NCBI GenBank assembly: GCA_021292105.1
Contig: CM037874.1
Coordinates: forward strand, 17,950,887-18,014,886
Direction: 5' to 3'
Length of the DNA: 64,000 nucleotides
DNA from: Anadara kagoshimensis
Lineage: Eukaryota > Mollusca > Bivalvia > Arcoida > Arcidae
How positions within the stretch are numbered: position 1 is the first letter of the stretch; the number at the start of each line of letters is the position of its first letter. Made by a program: the position numbers and the translations under genes. Below, one piece after another: positions 1 to 10,576 of this stretch. Under the pieces are notes generated by a model, which saw only the letters and a list, made by a program, of their open reading frames with translations, had not been told where the DNA came from and made no database searches.

Positions 1-364
1 TATAAATCTACTGTATTTTTTGTTCGTGGAAGTATAATATACATTTATATTTTAACATATAAATTCTTCCTATTTACAAAGAACATATTAATTTATAAAT
101 AAATTTCCGATATTTTATTTACCGTAGTTTAGAAAACTTGATAAAATAAATACATCGGCACGTTGAACACCATACACTCATACAGGCAAATTAAAAATGG
201 CGGCTGATCGAGGGCGGAACATTTATTACAAGTATTTGTAAGGTATTTTTTCCCCTTACACATGTTCATTGAAAGTGTGGCTATTTGCACGTCGGTGAAA
301 TAAGACAAAATGGCGCGAATTGAAAATTAAAATTTTTTAAAATACTTTACCGTAATAATTGGAC
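1..364. other. AT-rich non-coding DNA
   Basis: No reading frame, RNA gene or recognisable repeat is seen here. The stretch is AT-rich and leads into the 20-bp inverted array. Confidence 0.4.
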
Positions 365-665
365 ATTTTCCGAAATAATAAGTCAAAATCCGAAATAATT
401 AGGCAAAATCCGAAATAATTAGACAAAATCCGGAATAATCAGACAAAATCCGGAATCTTTAGATTCCGGAAAATTTGCCGTAAAAATATAGCCTTATTAT
501 TCCGGATTTTGACCGATTATTTCGGATTTTGTCTGATTATTCCGGATTTTGCCTAATTATTTCGGATTTTGACTTATTATTTCGGATTTTTGTCTTAAGA
601 TTCCGGATTTTTCCAAAGATTACGGAAAGTGTCTAACTATTCCGGAATTTCGCAATTATTCCGGT
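365..665. repeat. Inverted array of 20-bp units (hairpin-forming)
   Basis: Four to five head-to-tail copies of a 20-bp unit of the form TCCGRAATAATYAGRCAAAA run up to about 459. A palindromic centre follows (TCCGGAATCT then AGATTCCGGA). The same unit then runs in reverse complement to about 665. The two halves can pair as one long hairpin of some 100 bp per arm. This combines tandem and inverted repetition, as in some foldback or MITE elements. No coding capacity is seen. Confidence 0.8.
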
Positions 666-1134
666 AAAACCCCCTTCTAGTGTTAATACAACAACCCATT
701 TTTTCGGCACTCGCGCCTTGCATTGATATAATTCTCTACCCCCCCCCCCTTTCAAAAAATCCTGGATCCGCCCCTGATGTGTACGTTATTAGATGTAAGC
801 TGAGATAAACTGTTATTAGATGTAGCGGAGAAACCCATCCCTTTTCCGTGTGAAAATTGACACTTTTGAAAATTTAAAATCATATTTTGATTATTTTGTT
901 ACGCTTATCTTTATTTCAAGTACAGGTAGCGAATAATTCAAAATATGGTGGCAATTCGGTCGTCGAGACATAAAGTTATCTCGATATGTTCGCTTAATAT
1001 CACGACAAGTCGATATAATATGCATATGTCGGAAAGTTGTGATAGTAAAATAAAAAAATGAGATAAATGACAGATTTACCATGACTAGAGACGATGAATT
1101 TACATGTTTTATCTACCGAAATTATCTGGTTTGC

Positions 1135-1516
1135 TGAATGTTGCTTAACGTCACATCAGCAATTTTCCAGCTATTCGCTACGAGAACTATTTTATTAATT
1201 TCTATGGATTAATCTACGAACAAGTTCTTCTGGTATGCATGAGAAGTGCGAGTGTGTTTTGTGTTCTGTCTTGTACTAGCGCACACTTATAATTAGGGCG
1301 ACCTTAATGTGCTAGTTTACACAGAGTCTGTACGCCGCAGATAAGCGTACCACTCCCCCAGTCTCATTATATCTGAAACCAGATGAACCAGTAAAGGCCG
1401 AAGGCAAGGAAAATTCACATCTCCACATGTGGTTTGAGCGGGATTCGAAAGCACAGCGGTGAGAGACCTAAGATATGTGTAGACTGACGTCTTATCCATT
1501 AGGCTACCGTGGCCTC
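1135..1516 (-). mobile_element. tRNA-derived SINE, family A, copy 1
   Basis: Read on the minus strand, the element starts with a tRNA-like head. An A-box-like GTAGCCTAATGG is followed by a B-box-like TTCGAATCCCGCTC. A body ends in a segment related to TTGCTGATGYGACGTTAAGC. Closely related copies lie at 13385-13702 and 33966-34315 in the same orientation. A tRNA head plus dispersed copies is the hallmark of a SINE. The first few and last few bases are approximate. Confidence 0.65.
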
Positions 1517-1889
1517 GATGTCAGACGAAAATAAAAGTATCCCCCGACAAATACTGCGAGGACCGGACTATAAAAGACCCGATAGAGGGCCTTTTATACT
1601 GTCTATTTACAAATTTGCTAAGAGACGAAAGAGTGGGATTTCAAGAAATTCACATTAAGGCGTTTAGAAGTGATTTAAATAGAGTATTTGTACTTTTATA
1701 TTACCTGTAACAATGAGAAACTAATATAATTAGCGTTTATTTTTTACAGGATTTGTTTATAAACTTAATTTGACCAAGTGTGACGTCTCTCGATATGTAA
1801 GCCTGTTATAATTTTAAATACGATACAGATCAATGCACATACTCTATAGAGCATTACAGAATCGCCATGTGATCGTAAGTTAACACAGT
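1517..1889. other. Non-coding spacer upstream of the Mab21-like gene
   Basis: No gene is seen. This is the presumed promoter and 5'-leader region of the gene at 2.0 kb. No convincing core promoter element could be picked out. Confidence 0.3.
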
Positions 1890-1892
1890 GAG

Positions 1893-2117
1893 TCATTATC
1901 TATTTTTAACATCTGGGAATTCCATTGTAAATAATTTCGGTTATTGGTAAAGAAGAAGATGGAGACTATTTCAGTAATGTTATGGAACACCCTCAACTTG
2001 GTCATTATCTATTTTTAATATCGGGAATTTCATTGTACATAATTTCAGTTTGTATTTACATTTGTAAAGACAAGATGGAGCATATTTCAGTAATGTTATG
2101 GAACACACTCAGCTTGT
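1893..2117 (+). repeat. Tandem duplication, about 110-116 bp, across the start of the Mab21-like gene
   Basis: The segment beginning TCATTATCTATTTTTAA at 1893 is repeated from 2002 with a few substitutions and small indels. Each copy ends in a block beginning ATGGAG and continuing into ATTTCAGTAATGTTATGGAACA, at about 1960 and 2075. The duplication therefore copies the likely start codon and its leader. It also creates the in-frame upstream ATG at 1982. Confidence 0.75.
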
Positions 2118-3982
2118 TTATTGGATTAGAAGAGCAGGTATATATCAGGAGGCGAAAATTTGACTTAATTGATAAGATACTTAAACGTGTCTCGGGGATC
2201 AGGGTAATCTATAGCGGAAGTAGAGCCGAAGGTCTGTCATTACCCGGTAGTGATGTTGATATGATGTATGTACTTGATAAAATATCTGTGACTGAAAACC
2301 CTAATGATTTAGACAGTGACATGATCATGGATACAAATAACATTAAACCAGGTTTTGTAAAACTTCACTGTCTAAAGAAATTTGGCATGTTCGGTAACGC
2401 AATGACACAAATTCCCAAAGGCATCTTCTTGTCCAGTTTATTGTTTCGTGATGAAACAGTTCGGGTACTGTTAGGAACAATTCCAAGTGCATTTGCACAT
2501 GGACCCTGTGCAACTTTTAAGACACCGATAAAAATCGAAGCGGACTTTTTATTATGTTTTTTATGCAAGACGTGGCCTCAAAAAGCATCTGAATGGATAG
2601 GCAGAGGTAGAAGAGGTTGGCCATCACCGGATTTAATTCGAGATGTTGTTCATGACGGATGTTTATTAGTCCCTGTTGGAAACCCTTATTCAAACGAGAG
2701 TCATATGCAGTGGCGAATATCGTTTTCACTCGCAGAGAAAAAACTAGTACACTCTTTTAATCACACCCAATTTTTATGCTACGGGCTACTTAAACTATTT
2801 CTTAGACATGCCATCAACACAAATGTGAAAGTTAAGGATTTACTCTGTTCTTACTTCCTCAAAACAAGTTTGTTCTATTGCATTGAAGAGGAGAATATCG
2901 TCTGGAGCAAAGAGAACCTTTTTGACTGTTTTTGGACGTGCTTCAGAAGGTTAGTGAAGTGGGTTCGCGATGAATACTGTCCAAATTATTTTATAAAAGA
3001 TAACAACATGTTTGAAGGTAAAGTGTGTGGAAGTAAGCGCAGGGCATTGCTTGACCATTTGTTTAAATTGTATAACGACGGAATATACAGCTTAAGACTC
3101 ATTCCGTGTTTATCAGAATTGCATCTCTTCGAAACGGCAAGGAGCATACCAACAAATACTACACATATCGAAAATATATGGAAAGAATACCTTTGTGATA
3201 TCGAAATATTATTATCAGTATCTGGTGACTCCGATCCACTCGATTTGAATTTTACGAAAAACCTGGGTACCATTATTGATCAGATGATACAAAATACAAC
3301 CAATCCAATTGACCTTGCAATGCTTACTTTAATGTCTTTCAACAGTGTGTGTAACAATGTTCCTTCTGTGTACGAAACTATTCAAACAACAAGATCCCAT
3401 ATAACACGTTACAGAGAAATTATAGGATTGAAACGGTTCATTATAAATAACTGTATGGTCGGTGATGTATGTACCGGGATGTTTATGTTGGCTACGCTGT
3501 GTTATCTGATTGGGGAATACAAGGAAGTGGTTACTATTGTTCAGAAAGTTTTGAAGAAATTTAAATCTTACACATTTTATGCTACAATTATACCGAACCT
3601 CGAAATAAACCAAACCTACATTGATACAATGTGTGGTAAAAATTTGACGTTGAATCAGAAGCTGTCACATGGCGTTGTTGCATGCCCTTTCATTTGTAAT
3701 ACAAATAACAAGTTTTATCCACGGGAAATAGAACCAGATTTTGTACAACATTCAAATTGCCGAAAAGCATATATACCACCAATTGTGTATTGTAACGTTC
3801 TTCTGTTTCTATCATACTACCATATGGGATGCAGGGAGAGAATGAGCTACACTCTGAATGAACTACTAGTATATATAGTAGTAAATGAAGACCGATTCAT
3901 CACTAAATCAGAGAGACCGTTAGCAAACGCGTTGTTAAGGAGATGTCTGCAGATCTTTGAAAATTTGCAATCTTCTTCGTGA
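1982..3982 (+). CDS. Mab21/cGAS-like nucleotidyltransferase-fold protein
   Basis: One uninterrupted 666-codon frame. Residues 79-93 hold the nucleotidyltransferase signature GSRAEG followed by D91-V-D93, the GS plus DxD pattern of the Mab21/cGAS superfamily. Downstream come the family's WP..A..WI.R.R.GWP segment (about residues 198-213) and an aromatic/Leu-rich helical region (about 240-275). A further acidic candidate is in IEADFLL (about 185). In family members with an intact triad, such as animal cGAS-like receptors, the enzyme makes cyclic dinucleotides on sensing nucleic acid; other Mab21 proteins are developmental factors with unclear chemistry. The frame opens at 1982, but the first 31 residues are a hydrophobic stretch produced by the local duplication. 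Met32 (2075) is the more natural start, giving about 635 aa. Lack of introns fits many bivalve paralogues. An AATAAA near 4523 is a possible poly(A) signal. Fold: confident; cGAS-type activity: inference. Confidence 0.85.
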   Translation: MEHPQLGHYLFLISGISLYIISVCIYICKDKMEHISVMLWNTLSLFIGLEEQVYIRRRKFDLIDKILKRVSGIRVIYSGSRAEGLSLPGSDVDMMYVLDKISVTENPNDLDSDMIMDTNNIKPGFVKLHCLKKFGMFGNAMTQIPKGIFLSSLLFRDETVRVLLGTIPSAFAHGPCATFKTPIKIEADFLLCFLCKTWPQKASEWIGRGRRGWPSPDLIRDVVHDGCLLVPVGNPYSNESHMQWRISFSLAEKKLVHSFNHTQFLCYGLLKLFLRHAINTNVKVKDLLCSYFLKTSLFYCIEEENIVWSKENLFDCFWTCFRRLVKWVRDEYCPNYFIKDNNMFEGKVCGSKRRALLDHLFKLYNDGIYSLRLIPCLSELHLFETARSIPTNTTHIENIWKEYLCDIEILLSVSGDSDPLDLNFTKNLGTIIDQMIQNTTNPIDLAMLTLMSFNSVCNNVPSVYETIQTTRSHITRYREIIGLKRFIINNCMVGDVCTGMFMLATLCYLIGEYKEVVTIVQKVLKKFKSYTFYATIIPNLEINQTYIDTMCGKNLTLNQKLSHGVVACPFICNTNNKFYPREIEPDFVQHSNCRKAYIPPIVYCNVLLFLSYYHMGCRERMSYTLNELLVYIVVNEDRFITKSERPLANALLRRCLQIFENLQSSS

Positions 3983-4873
3983 AATGTACCACCATGACGT
4001 CATTAACTAAATTAACTTTCAAATATATTATTTTTTTTTTATCTGTAATACATAAAGAAGAGAGCGTTTTATAATAAGTTATGTGTAATATATTTTATTT
4101 TGTTATTTCATGTAAAATTACCTTCTTTCAGTTAACATTTAAATGCCTACATGATTGTGTGTATTGCAATTAATACTGAGATGTAATGAATTTTATTTGT
4201 CGCAAAATCTATACTGTCTGTATACTCCGCGATAAGTGATCAATTGCTACATGCAAGTGGTATTCAAAAACTTAGAATACTAATTTATATTGTTTGATGT
4301 AATTTGAGATTTTTTACAATTTTATTCAATTTTACATGTTGCAGTGTTTGTGTGGTTGTATTGTTCCAAGATAACTGCATTATGATTAGTTTGCTGGGAC
4401 TCTTTTGGCAGTTATTAACACAATAACAACCAATTTTTCAGCAATCTGGATTTTTACGGTCTAATTTCTACTTGAAATTTACCGTTATACACCCCCTTGT
4501 GCGTACAGTTGAAAGAACAGCCTAATAAAATAGTACGTTTAATACAACAAAAATCATGAAGTTTTTTATTAGGGGGACCGTAAACTAGGCGACCCTAGTT
4601 CATTCGGTTCATCGGTCATTTTGGTGATTGTACACCTAAGGTCACAATTTAAGCCATAGTGATCTTGAACATAAATCAAAGTCTACGGTTTTCGAAAACT
4701 TTAAATGGTGTTTCTCGTGGATATCCTCCTAAGTTTCACCCAAATCTGCCAGGAGGTTCAGGAGAAGCTGCTGTTTAAGTGAAGTTTGCGGTCGTACATA
4801 CACACGCCGTATCATAACATAAGCTAACGCCGACTTTTGCCCTTTGAGCAAATAAAAAAAAATAATGATTTGA
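3983..4873. other. 3' flank of the Mab21-like gene
   Basis: AT-rich and without an open frame or recognised repeat. It probably includes the 3' untranslated region; an AATAAA is present near 4523. Confidence 0.35.
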
Positions 4874-4990
4874 AATTTGCCAGATTTAAGTTAAGGAAAA
4901 TCTTAGTTAAAATGGTTGTGAACTGGGCCTGGTCTCGGTCTCATAATCACTCATTAACTAAGATTTTCCTTAACTAAAATCTGGCAAATT
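4874..4990. repeat. Short hairpin element (MITE-like)
   Basis: Arms of about 35 bp run inwards from TTTGCCAGATTTAAGTTAAG on the left to its near-complement ending CTGGCAAATTT on the right. About 45 bp lie between them. Single-arm relatives occur near 5140, 33560 and 56760, so this is one member of a dispersed family. Confidence 0.7.
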
Positions 4991-6226
4991 TTATACTTTA
5001 ATAATTTTGCTAGTTTTTAAGATATTCAGGCATTTAAGGTCTCATTTTGAAGATCACTTCAAGCTTATTAATTTTTTATTAGTTTTATCAAAAATGTTTG
5101 TCTATATTTTCAACAAAAACATTGTCAAAATTTGCTAAATGTAAGTTAATGACAATCTAAGTTAAGGCACGATTGTGAAACCGGGGACTGAAGCTTCAGT
5201 ACATCTTCATCTTGTAAATTGTTTCTTAATTATCACTTTGTTTTTTCTTTTGTCAAATATATATTTAAAATGAATAAAGGTGTTTCACCAAATTTACCAG
5301 CTTCAAATTTTTCACTTTGCTTTGGGATTGTGGTTTGGACATGGATCGGTGTGTTTTTTTATTATTATATACCCCTATAATTTAAGTCACCATTTATGCA
5401 TGTCTGTCCGTCGGCTTGTCAGAACATGTTTGAGTGTTTGTCTGAGTAAAATAGTATCCGCTTCATAACTGTCACAGACACAGGCTATGGATGGATTTTG
5501 CTCAAACTTAAAAGAATAATATACCGATATGAGAAATATAAAAGATAAATATATATAATGTGTTGCTGACATGCCACCTTATAGCATGCATGCAAATCAA
5601 AGGTCAAAGTCACAAGGTCAAAGTTTTGTTTTGGCAGGATCAGAGTTGGTGGTTGGTATTCGACTCTCTAGAGACAGTTCTAGTTTATTTGATATTTATT
5701 TCATCTTAATATTTCAAGGGAGTTGCATTACATATATTCCAATCGCTTCTACGGCATCAATCTATGTCTAAATAATAAATTAATACACACAACGTTCAAT
5801 CAACAAATCAATCAAACAGTTCTCATTTCTATCCACTCGGAACTGTACATGTCGCGATTTATTTTAAATTAAAAAAGAAACATTAACAAAATGTCAATGT
5901 TTAATTACTTGCTAAGTTTCTATGGATTCCTTCCGGGATAATTATTATTCACATATACAAAATGTAACAAACAAATAATCACAAGCAAATATGCATTAGA
6001 ACTTCAGTATAATGCATATATGATAAAACAGCAGAGATATAAAACACAAGCGCAGAGAGAGAACGAGAGAGAGCGGGGTTGGATGGGTATGTAAATGAGG
6101 TACGTGGCTTCAGTTTCGAATTCGATGAAGCACATAAAGCTTGAATAGCAGGTAAAAGCCCCTGTTCTTACTGAAATATCAGATGGATTTTTAATAATAT
6201 TAAAAATTTTTCACATAATCTGAATG
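4991..6226. other. Intergenic repeat-rich spacer
   Basis: No gene. A piece near 5360-5540 (ATACCCC followed by GTCTGTCCGTCGG) resembles the dispersed repeats at 8617, 40354 and 56117. A short GA-rich tract lies at about 6050-6076. The rest is unremarkable AT-rich DNA. Confidence 0.35.
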
Positions 6227-9200
6227 TCACCAAGGAATTGATTTTCCAGCATAGTCAAACATAAGTCCATTTGATTGTTCATTCAATCCAGCCATGACTT
6301 GCATTAATCCTTGCACACTTGTCGTTGTGTCAATTAGTGCATTAGGTCCGCCCATTGTTGTTTTTACCCAACCAGGATGAAGTACTGCAGCCATTATTCC
6401 ATAATCCTTCAGATCAACACTCAAAGACTTTGTTAAAATGTTCAAGGCAGCCTGTCATAAATTTAAAACAAATGATTACCGAAAATTTCATTTTTTGCAA
6501 TCCATGCATAATTTTAATTAAATGAAGTTTACAAATCTGTTCAAATTTGCTGGCATATTGGAAACGCATTTTTAAAAATATGCTAAACTAAAGTCCAAAC
6601 TAAAATTGACATGCACGCAAATTATGTCTGAAAAAGTATATTATGTCTGAAAAATTAAAGGTCTAGAATTCGTGCAACCCCCAAGTGGATTGCCATGAAC
6701 GCATTGTAAATATGAAAATTCTGCCACTTCACCTATAGGTGATGAGGTCCCGATATAAGTGAAATTATTCTTCACTTGGATGTGAAACCCCATTCAACCA
6801 GCCAACTAACCTAAAAGTCGCATCTACTAATTGTCAGAAATGACCACTCATACCTTAGAGCATCTGTAAGGGTAACGTCCTCCGCTAGAGTTATCTGCTA
6901 TAGAGCCAACTTTACTTGTCATATTTATGATAGCTGCTCGGTTACAACTAAACTCTGAACTCTGTGATTTACTGGCTGCTCTTTTTAATGCTGGGATAAA
7001 AGCCTACAATGAAACCATAATTACTATATTGTTATACAAATATATCTTAACTAACTTCAAAAATGTGTATATTGTATGTTAAGGACCGTTTTACCATTGC
7101 TTTTGTTTGTATTCAACCCTTATGAGAAACATGTTAAGTAAAACTTGTTTGTGAGGCGGTGGAGTCATTGGCCGAGCTGTCAAAATAGCTAGTTGTCGAA
7201 TCAACGCATGGATTCAACTCATACTCGGACTAAAAGTTTTCACTGGTCATCTTCGTCAGTGGTTTTCTCAGGGTAAGTCAGGAAAACAGAACTGACCGCC
7301 TCGATATAAGTGAAAGAAATGTATAAATGGGATTTTCTTGACGCGTGACATTAAGCTTATGAAAAACACCGACCTTCGGAAAGCGAACTGAGAAACTTTT
7401 TGACATTAGGATCCGCCCGGTGATGGACACTGGTACTGATTCGTTAGCTACATGTAAGTGTTAAACTTTTAACGTGTCTTTACTGTTATACCTTTGTAAG
7501 CATCAGAGGGGCAACTGTGTTAATCTTGTAGACTTGCATCATTGTATCCGCTGTCACCTCGTCGATATCATCCCTTGCTATCACTCCCGCATTATTTAGT
7601 AGTAAATTCAACCCATCTCCTTGTAATATTTCCTCTACTTTATCTTTGACACTTTCGAAAGAATCTATATCATCCATATCTGCAAGTCAAACATCATATC
7701 GACATATATAAATGACATATACACATTCAATTATTTATTAACTATATATGTAACTGACACAATGCTAAAAACCAATAAATTCATAGAAATAGGAAAGTAT
7801 CGAATAAACTTGAAAAAAATTGCCTATTTGAAAACAAAATAAATATGGCGAATGAAAATCAATACGCGTGTGTAAAGCTTCTGAAGAAATTGATTGGTGG
7901 AAAGTGCAAATAAATACTTATTCTTGGTAATAAAGTAGGGTTTTTTGGTGATAAAAAGTTGGTTTTTTTTGTACGAAAAATAAGATATACATGTATAATA
8001 AAAATAGCCCACAAAATGTATAAAACCACCAATTTTAACAAATTCCCTGAAACTGACCTGTAAGAGTTACTTAGACGTCAATCTGCGGACATGAGCAATT
8101 AAACGAATGTCAAACAAGAATCCTAAAATTATTTATGTTTTGTGTCTTAAATGCTCGCCCCGTAAGTGGGAGGTCGTCGGTTCGAATCCCGACCGGGTCT
8201 GACACAAGGCATGGAAGTGGGCAGTGACTGTTCTTTCGCCAAACACTTATTTTACTTTCATTTAGAAATGAAAAACACGGTTCTTGCGGGTGTTAACTTA
8301 AAATAAACTAGGTCCCATGTCACTGTGTGCTTGGTACAATGAAAAACGTGGTTGTAAAATGCCATCAGCCACGCACAAGCAAAACTTCTACATCCTCATC
8401 TTTATAGTAGCTTGCGACCTGTATCAATATAAGTGAAATATTCTTGACTGAGAGGTTAAATACCATTACTCAACTCCATTAAAAATCGTCACTAATCACT
8501 TATCAGTCACTGTCCAAGTTATCCGACAAGGCACGGTATTTTGGTTTTACATATTAAAAATTACGTGTTTGCACTTAGTAGTTGTTGTTTTTAGTTGTCG
8601 TGTTGTTGTTGTTGTATTATTATACACCCCGCTTAAAAAGTGGGGGGTATATAGTGATAGGGGTGTCCGTCCGTGTGTCCGTCCGTCCTTCCGTTACACC
8701 TTAGGGTACCTATCTCTTATCCGCAACTCCTCCTATCTTTGTGATATAATGTAGATGTGCACCTCCTATTTAAAAATTTGATCGGATGGATTTTTTTATG
8801 TGGGGGGAGCGGGGGGTATTTTTGTGAGCTTGTGGCTCACAGTTTTTCTAGTTTCATTTTTTTTAAATTGGACTGAGCACTTGGGCTATTGTATATTACA
8901 CATGTTTCTACTTACAAATTATGTTAATTAATTTATTTTATTATTTTATTCCAAATTTGGGGATGCAGATTAAAGGACTCTAGTTTTAAAATACATATTC
9001 CATATTTGCGTTTTTTACCAAACAGGAGAATTGGATACCATGGTCAACTTATAATTAGACACCTTCCCGTTTAAGTTTCAAAATCTGGAAACTTAAGTAT
9101 ATACATGTATATATCTCCTTTGGATTGATCCAACTCGTCAAAAAGACATTCAATGCTAAATAGAGGCTAGGCATAAAACATATTATCATTAGAATCATAG

Positions 9201-9982
9201 AATGGAGGAGAGAGTCCTACATCGAAGTCAAAGAGCAAGCAAACAGACAAACTTGCTCTGCTGAATATTAGGAGCTTAAATTAAATACAAGTATACAAAT
9301 TAACATGTAATTTAAAATCACAATAAGAAAAATATTAGATAAAAAATAAAGCATAATAAAAACTCTGAAGACCAGTAAATTTTGTAAAACACGTGACCTT
9401 TAATCAGCCATCGGAAGTAGGGAAACGATTCCTCAGACTCAAAACCTATATTTTTTTCCCAAATATGTCAGTTGCAAAGATCCCGGACCCAGTACAAAAA
9501 TAATGTGATGTTCCTGTAATACTTTTATTAAGTTTATTATTTTTATTTAGACTGATGGAACTTGAAGTAAAAAAAAGACATTTAACAAAAACTACACTCA
9601 CCAAGTTTGATCATCTTTAAGTTGGAGTTGGAATTTGCAAGTGTTTGGAGTTCCTAAACATAAAACATAAATGTATTAACCACCAAAAAATACATTTAAA
9701 CTATAATACAATATTAAGGTTTCAGTTCAAAGAAGTATTATAGCGAATAATCAAAATATTAGAGCGTCGGATACCAGTGTCATACATCATTTTTTAATTT
9801 AATCGTTAAATACATTAAAAAAAATGGCATATGACAATAGACTCTATACCATTTTTTATAAAATGTATTTTATGATTAAATTTAAATTAAAAAATGGTAG
9901 ATATGACACCTTCGGGTGAAACATGATTTAAACGTAATGAAGCTACACTCAGGCAGTTCTGAGTAATCAGTCCCTATATATA

Positions 9983-10021
<39 letters not shown>

Positions 10022-10558
10022 AGCGCTAGAGCAAACTGAAACAGCTTGGTGATGTAACACAGATATGCGTAACTTGCTGACGCGAGCGCTAAACGAGTGC
10101 CTGTAAATTTAAGTCTAACAAGTTTGCCCGATAGGTGTATAGAACTACTGGTTACTTCCCTTCGATCTTTCCAGCTCTTATAACACATATCGTAGGAGAA
10201 TCAAACCAGAATTTGCCACGTGGCAAATAATGGTACAAATCAAGCTAACTCGAAGCTATCATAAAAATTAGAGATTATCAACACTTATAAATAATATAAT
10301 ATCTATTCGTAATAGTAAAGGTAGCTTCGGTTTATCCAGACCATGAGGTTTGCGATATAAATAGATTTTTGACCCATATTCAAGGCCATCCGTGTATGTT
10401 GCTAACTTTAATTGATCATTTACCTGAGCATTGTTGGGATCCCGGCATGCGGCAAATAAGTATTTAGGAGGGTTTTCTAGCTTCAAAAACTGTTTTACAT
10501 ATTCTAGTCCAATACCACGGTTAGAGCCGGTTATTAATACAGCTGATGGACTCAACAT
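6227..10558 (-). CDS. Short-chain dehydrogenase/reductase, C-factor/sniffer-like, five exons
   Basis: Exons in transcript order: 10558-10424, 9653-9602, 7679-7492, 7003-6854, 6451-6227. All junctions are GT-AG and all phases agree, giving 249 aa, the usual length for a classical SDR. Residues 10-17 are the cofactor loop TGSNRGIG; 91-94 are NNAG; 171-175 are the catalytic Tyr-x-x-x-Lys (YRCSK), with a Ser-containing strand (NMTSKVGS) before it. SDRs reduce or oxidise carbonyl or alcohol substrates using NAD(P)(H). The C-factor/sniffer subgroup contains carbonyl reductases, one of which protects Drosophila neurons from oxidative damage; the substrate here is unknown. An in-frame ATG lies six codons upstream (10576), but the Met at 10558 is also conserved in the broken copy downstream and is preferred. 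No signal peptide, so likely cytosolic. Introns contain SINE pieces and a hairpin MITE. Confidence 0.9.
6700..6810 (+). mobile_element. SINE family B, 3' fragment
   Basis: The segment with CCGATATAAGTGAAATTATTC matches the distal part of the family B copies at 8145 and 42103. No tRNA-like head remains. It lies in an intron of the dehydrogenase gene. Confidence 0.4.
8145..8490 (+). mobile_element. tRNA-derived SINE, family B, 5'-truncated copy
   Basis: Starts inside the tRNA-like head (GCTCGCCCCGTAAGTGGGAG, then a B-box-like GGTTCGAATCC). It continues through the family body to AATATAAGTGAAATATTCTTG and a TTAAATACCATTACTCAAC end. The A-box half is missing. Relatives lie at 11050-11345 (reverse), 27155-27475 (reverse) and 42103-42373 (forward). 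It is within an intron of the dehydrogenase gene. Confidence 0.65.
8617..8852 (+). repeat. Dispersed repeat, family D, copy 1
   Basis: Begins TATACACCCCGCTTAAA, passes through a run of GTCCGTCC units, and ends with GTGAGC-TTGTG-GCTCAC, a small hairpin, before TTTTTCTAGT. Copies lie at 40354-40620 (reverse) and 56117-56388. This copy lacks an internal piece of about 36 bp present in the others. No coding capacity. Confidence 0.75.
9777..9909. repeat. Hairpin MITE-like element
   Basis: Imperfect inverted arms of about 45 bp: GTGTCATACATCATTTTTTA on the left against TAAAAAATGGTAGATATGACAC on the right. It sits between exons 1 and 2 of the dehydrogenase gene. Confidence 0.6.
9978..10015. repeat. 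(TA)n microsatellite
   Basis: A nearly uninterrupted TA dinucleotide run in the first intron of the dehydrogenase gene. Confidence 0.85.
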
Positions 10559-10576
10559 TTTTGCAGCGTAGATCAC

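Noticed and set aside
350..665. CRISPR-like array of 20-bp repeats
   Set aside because: The units are contiguous without spacers, switch strand at a palindrome, and lie in eukaryotic DNA.
8160..8205. Possible tRNA gene (GTAAGTGGGAGGTCGTCGGTTCGAATCC)
   Set aside because: Only the half with the B box is present and the rest of a SINE body follows. The same applies to the better head at 42103, so these are SINEs rather than functional tRNA genes.
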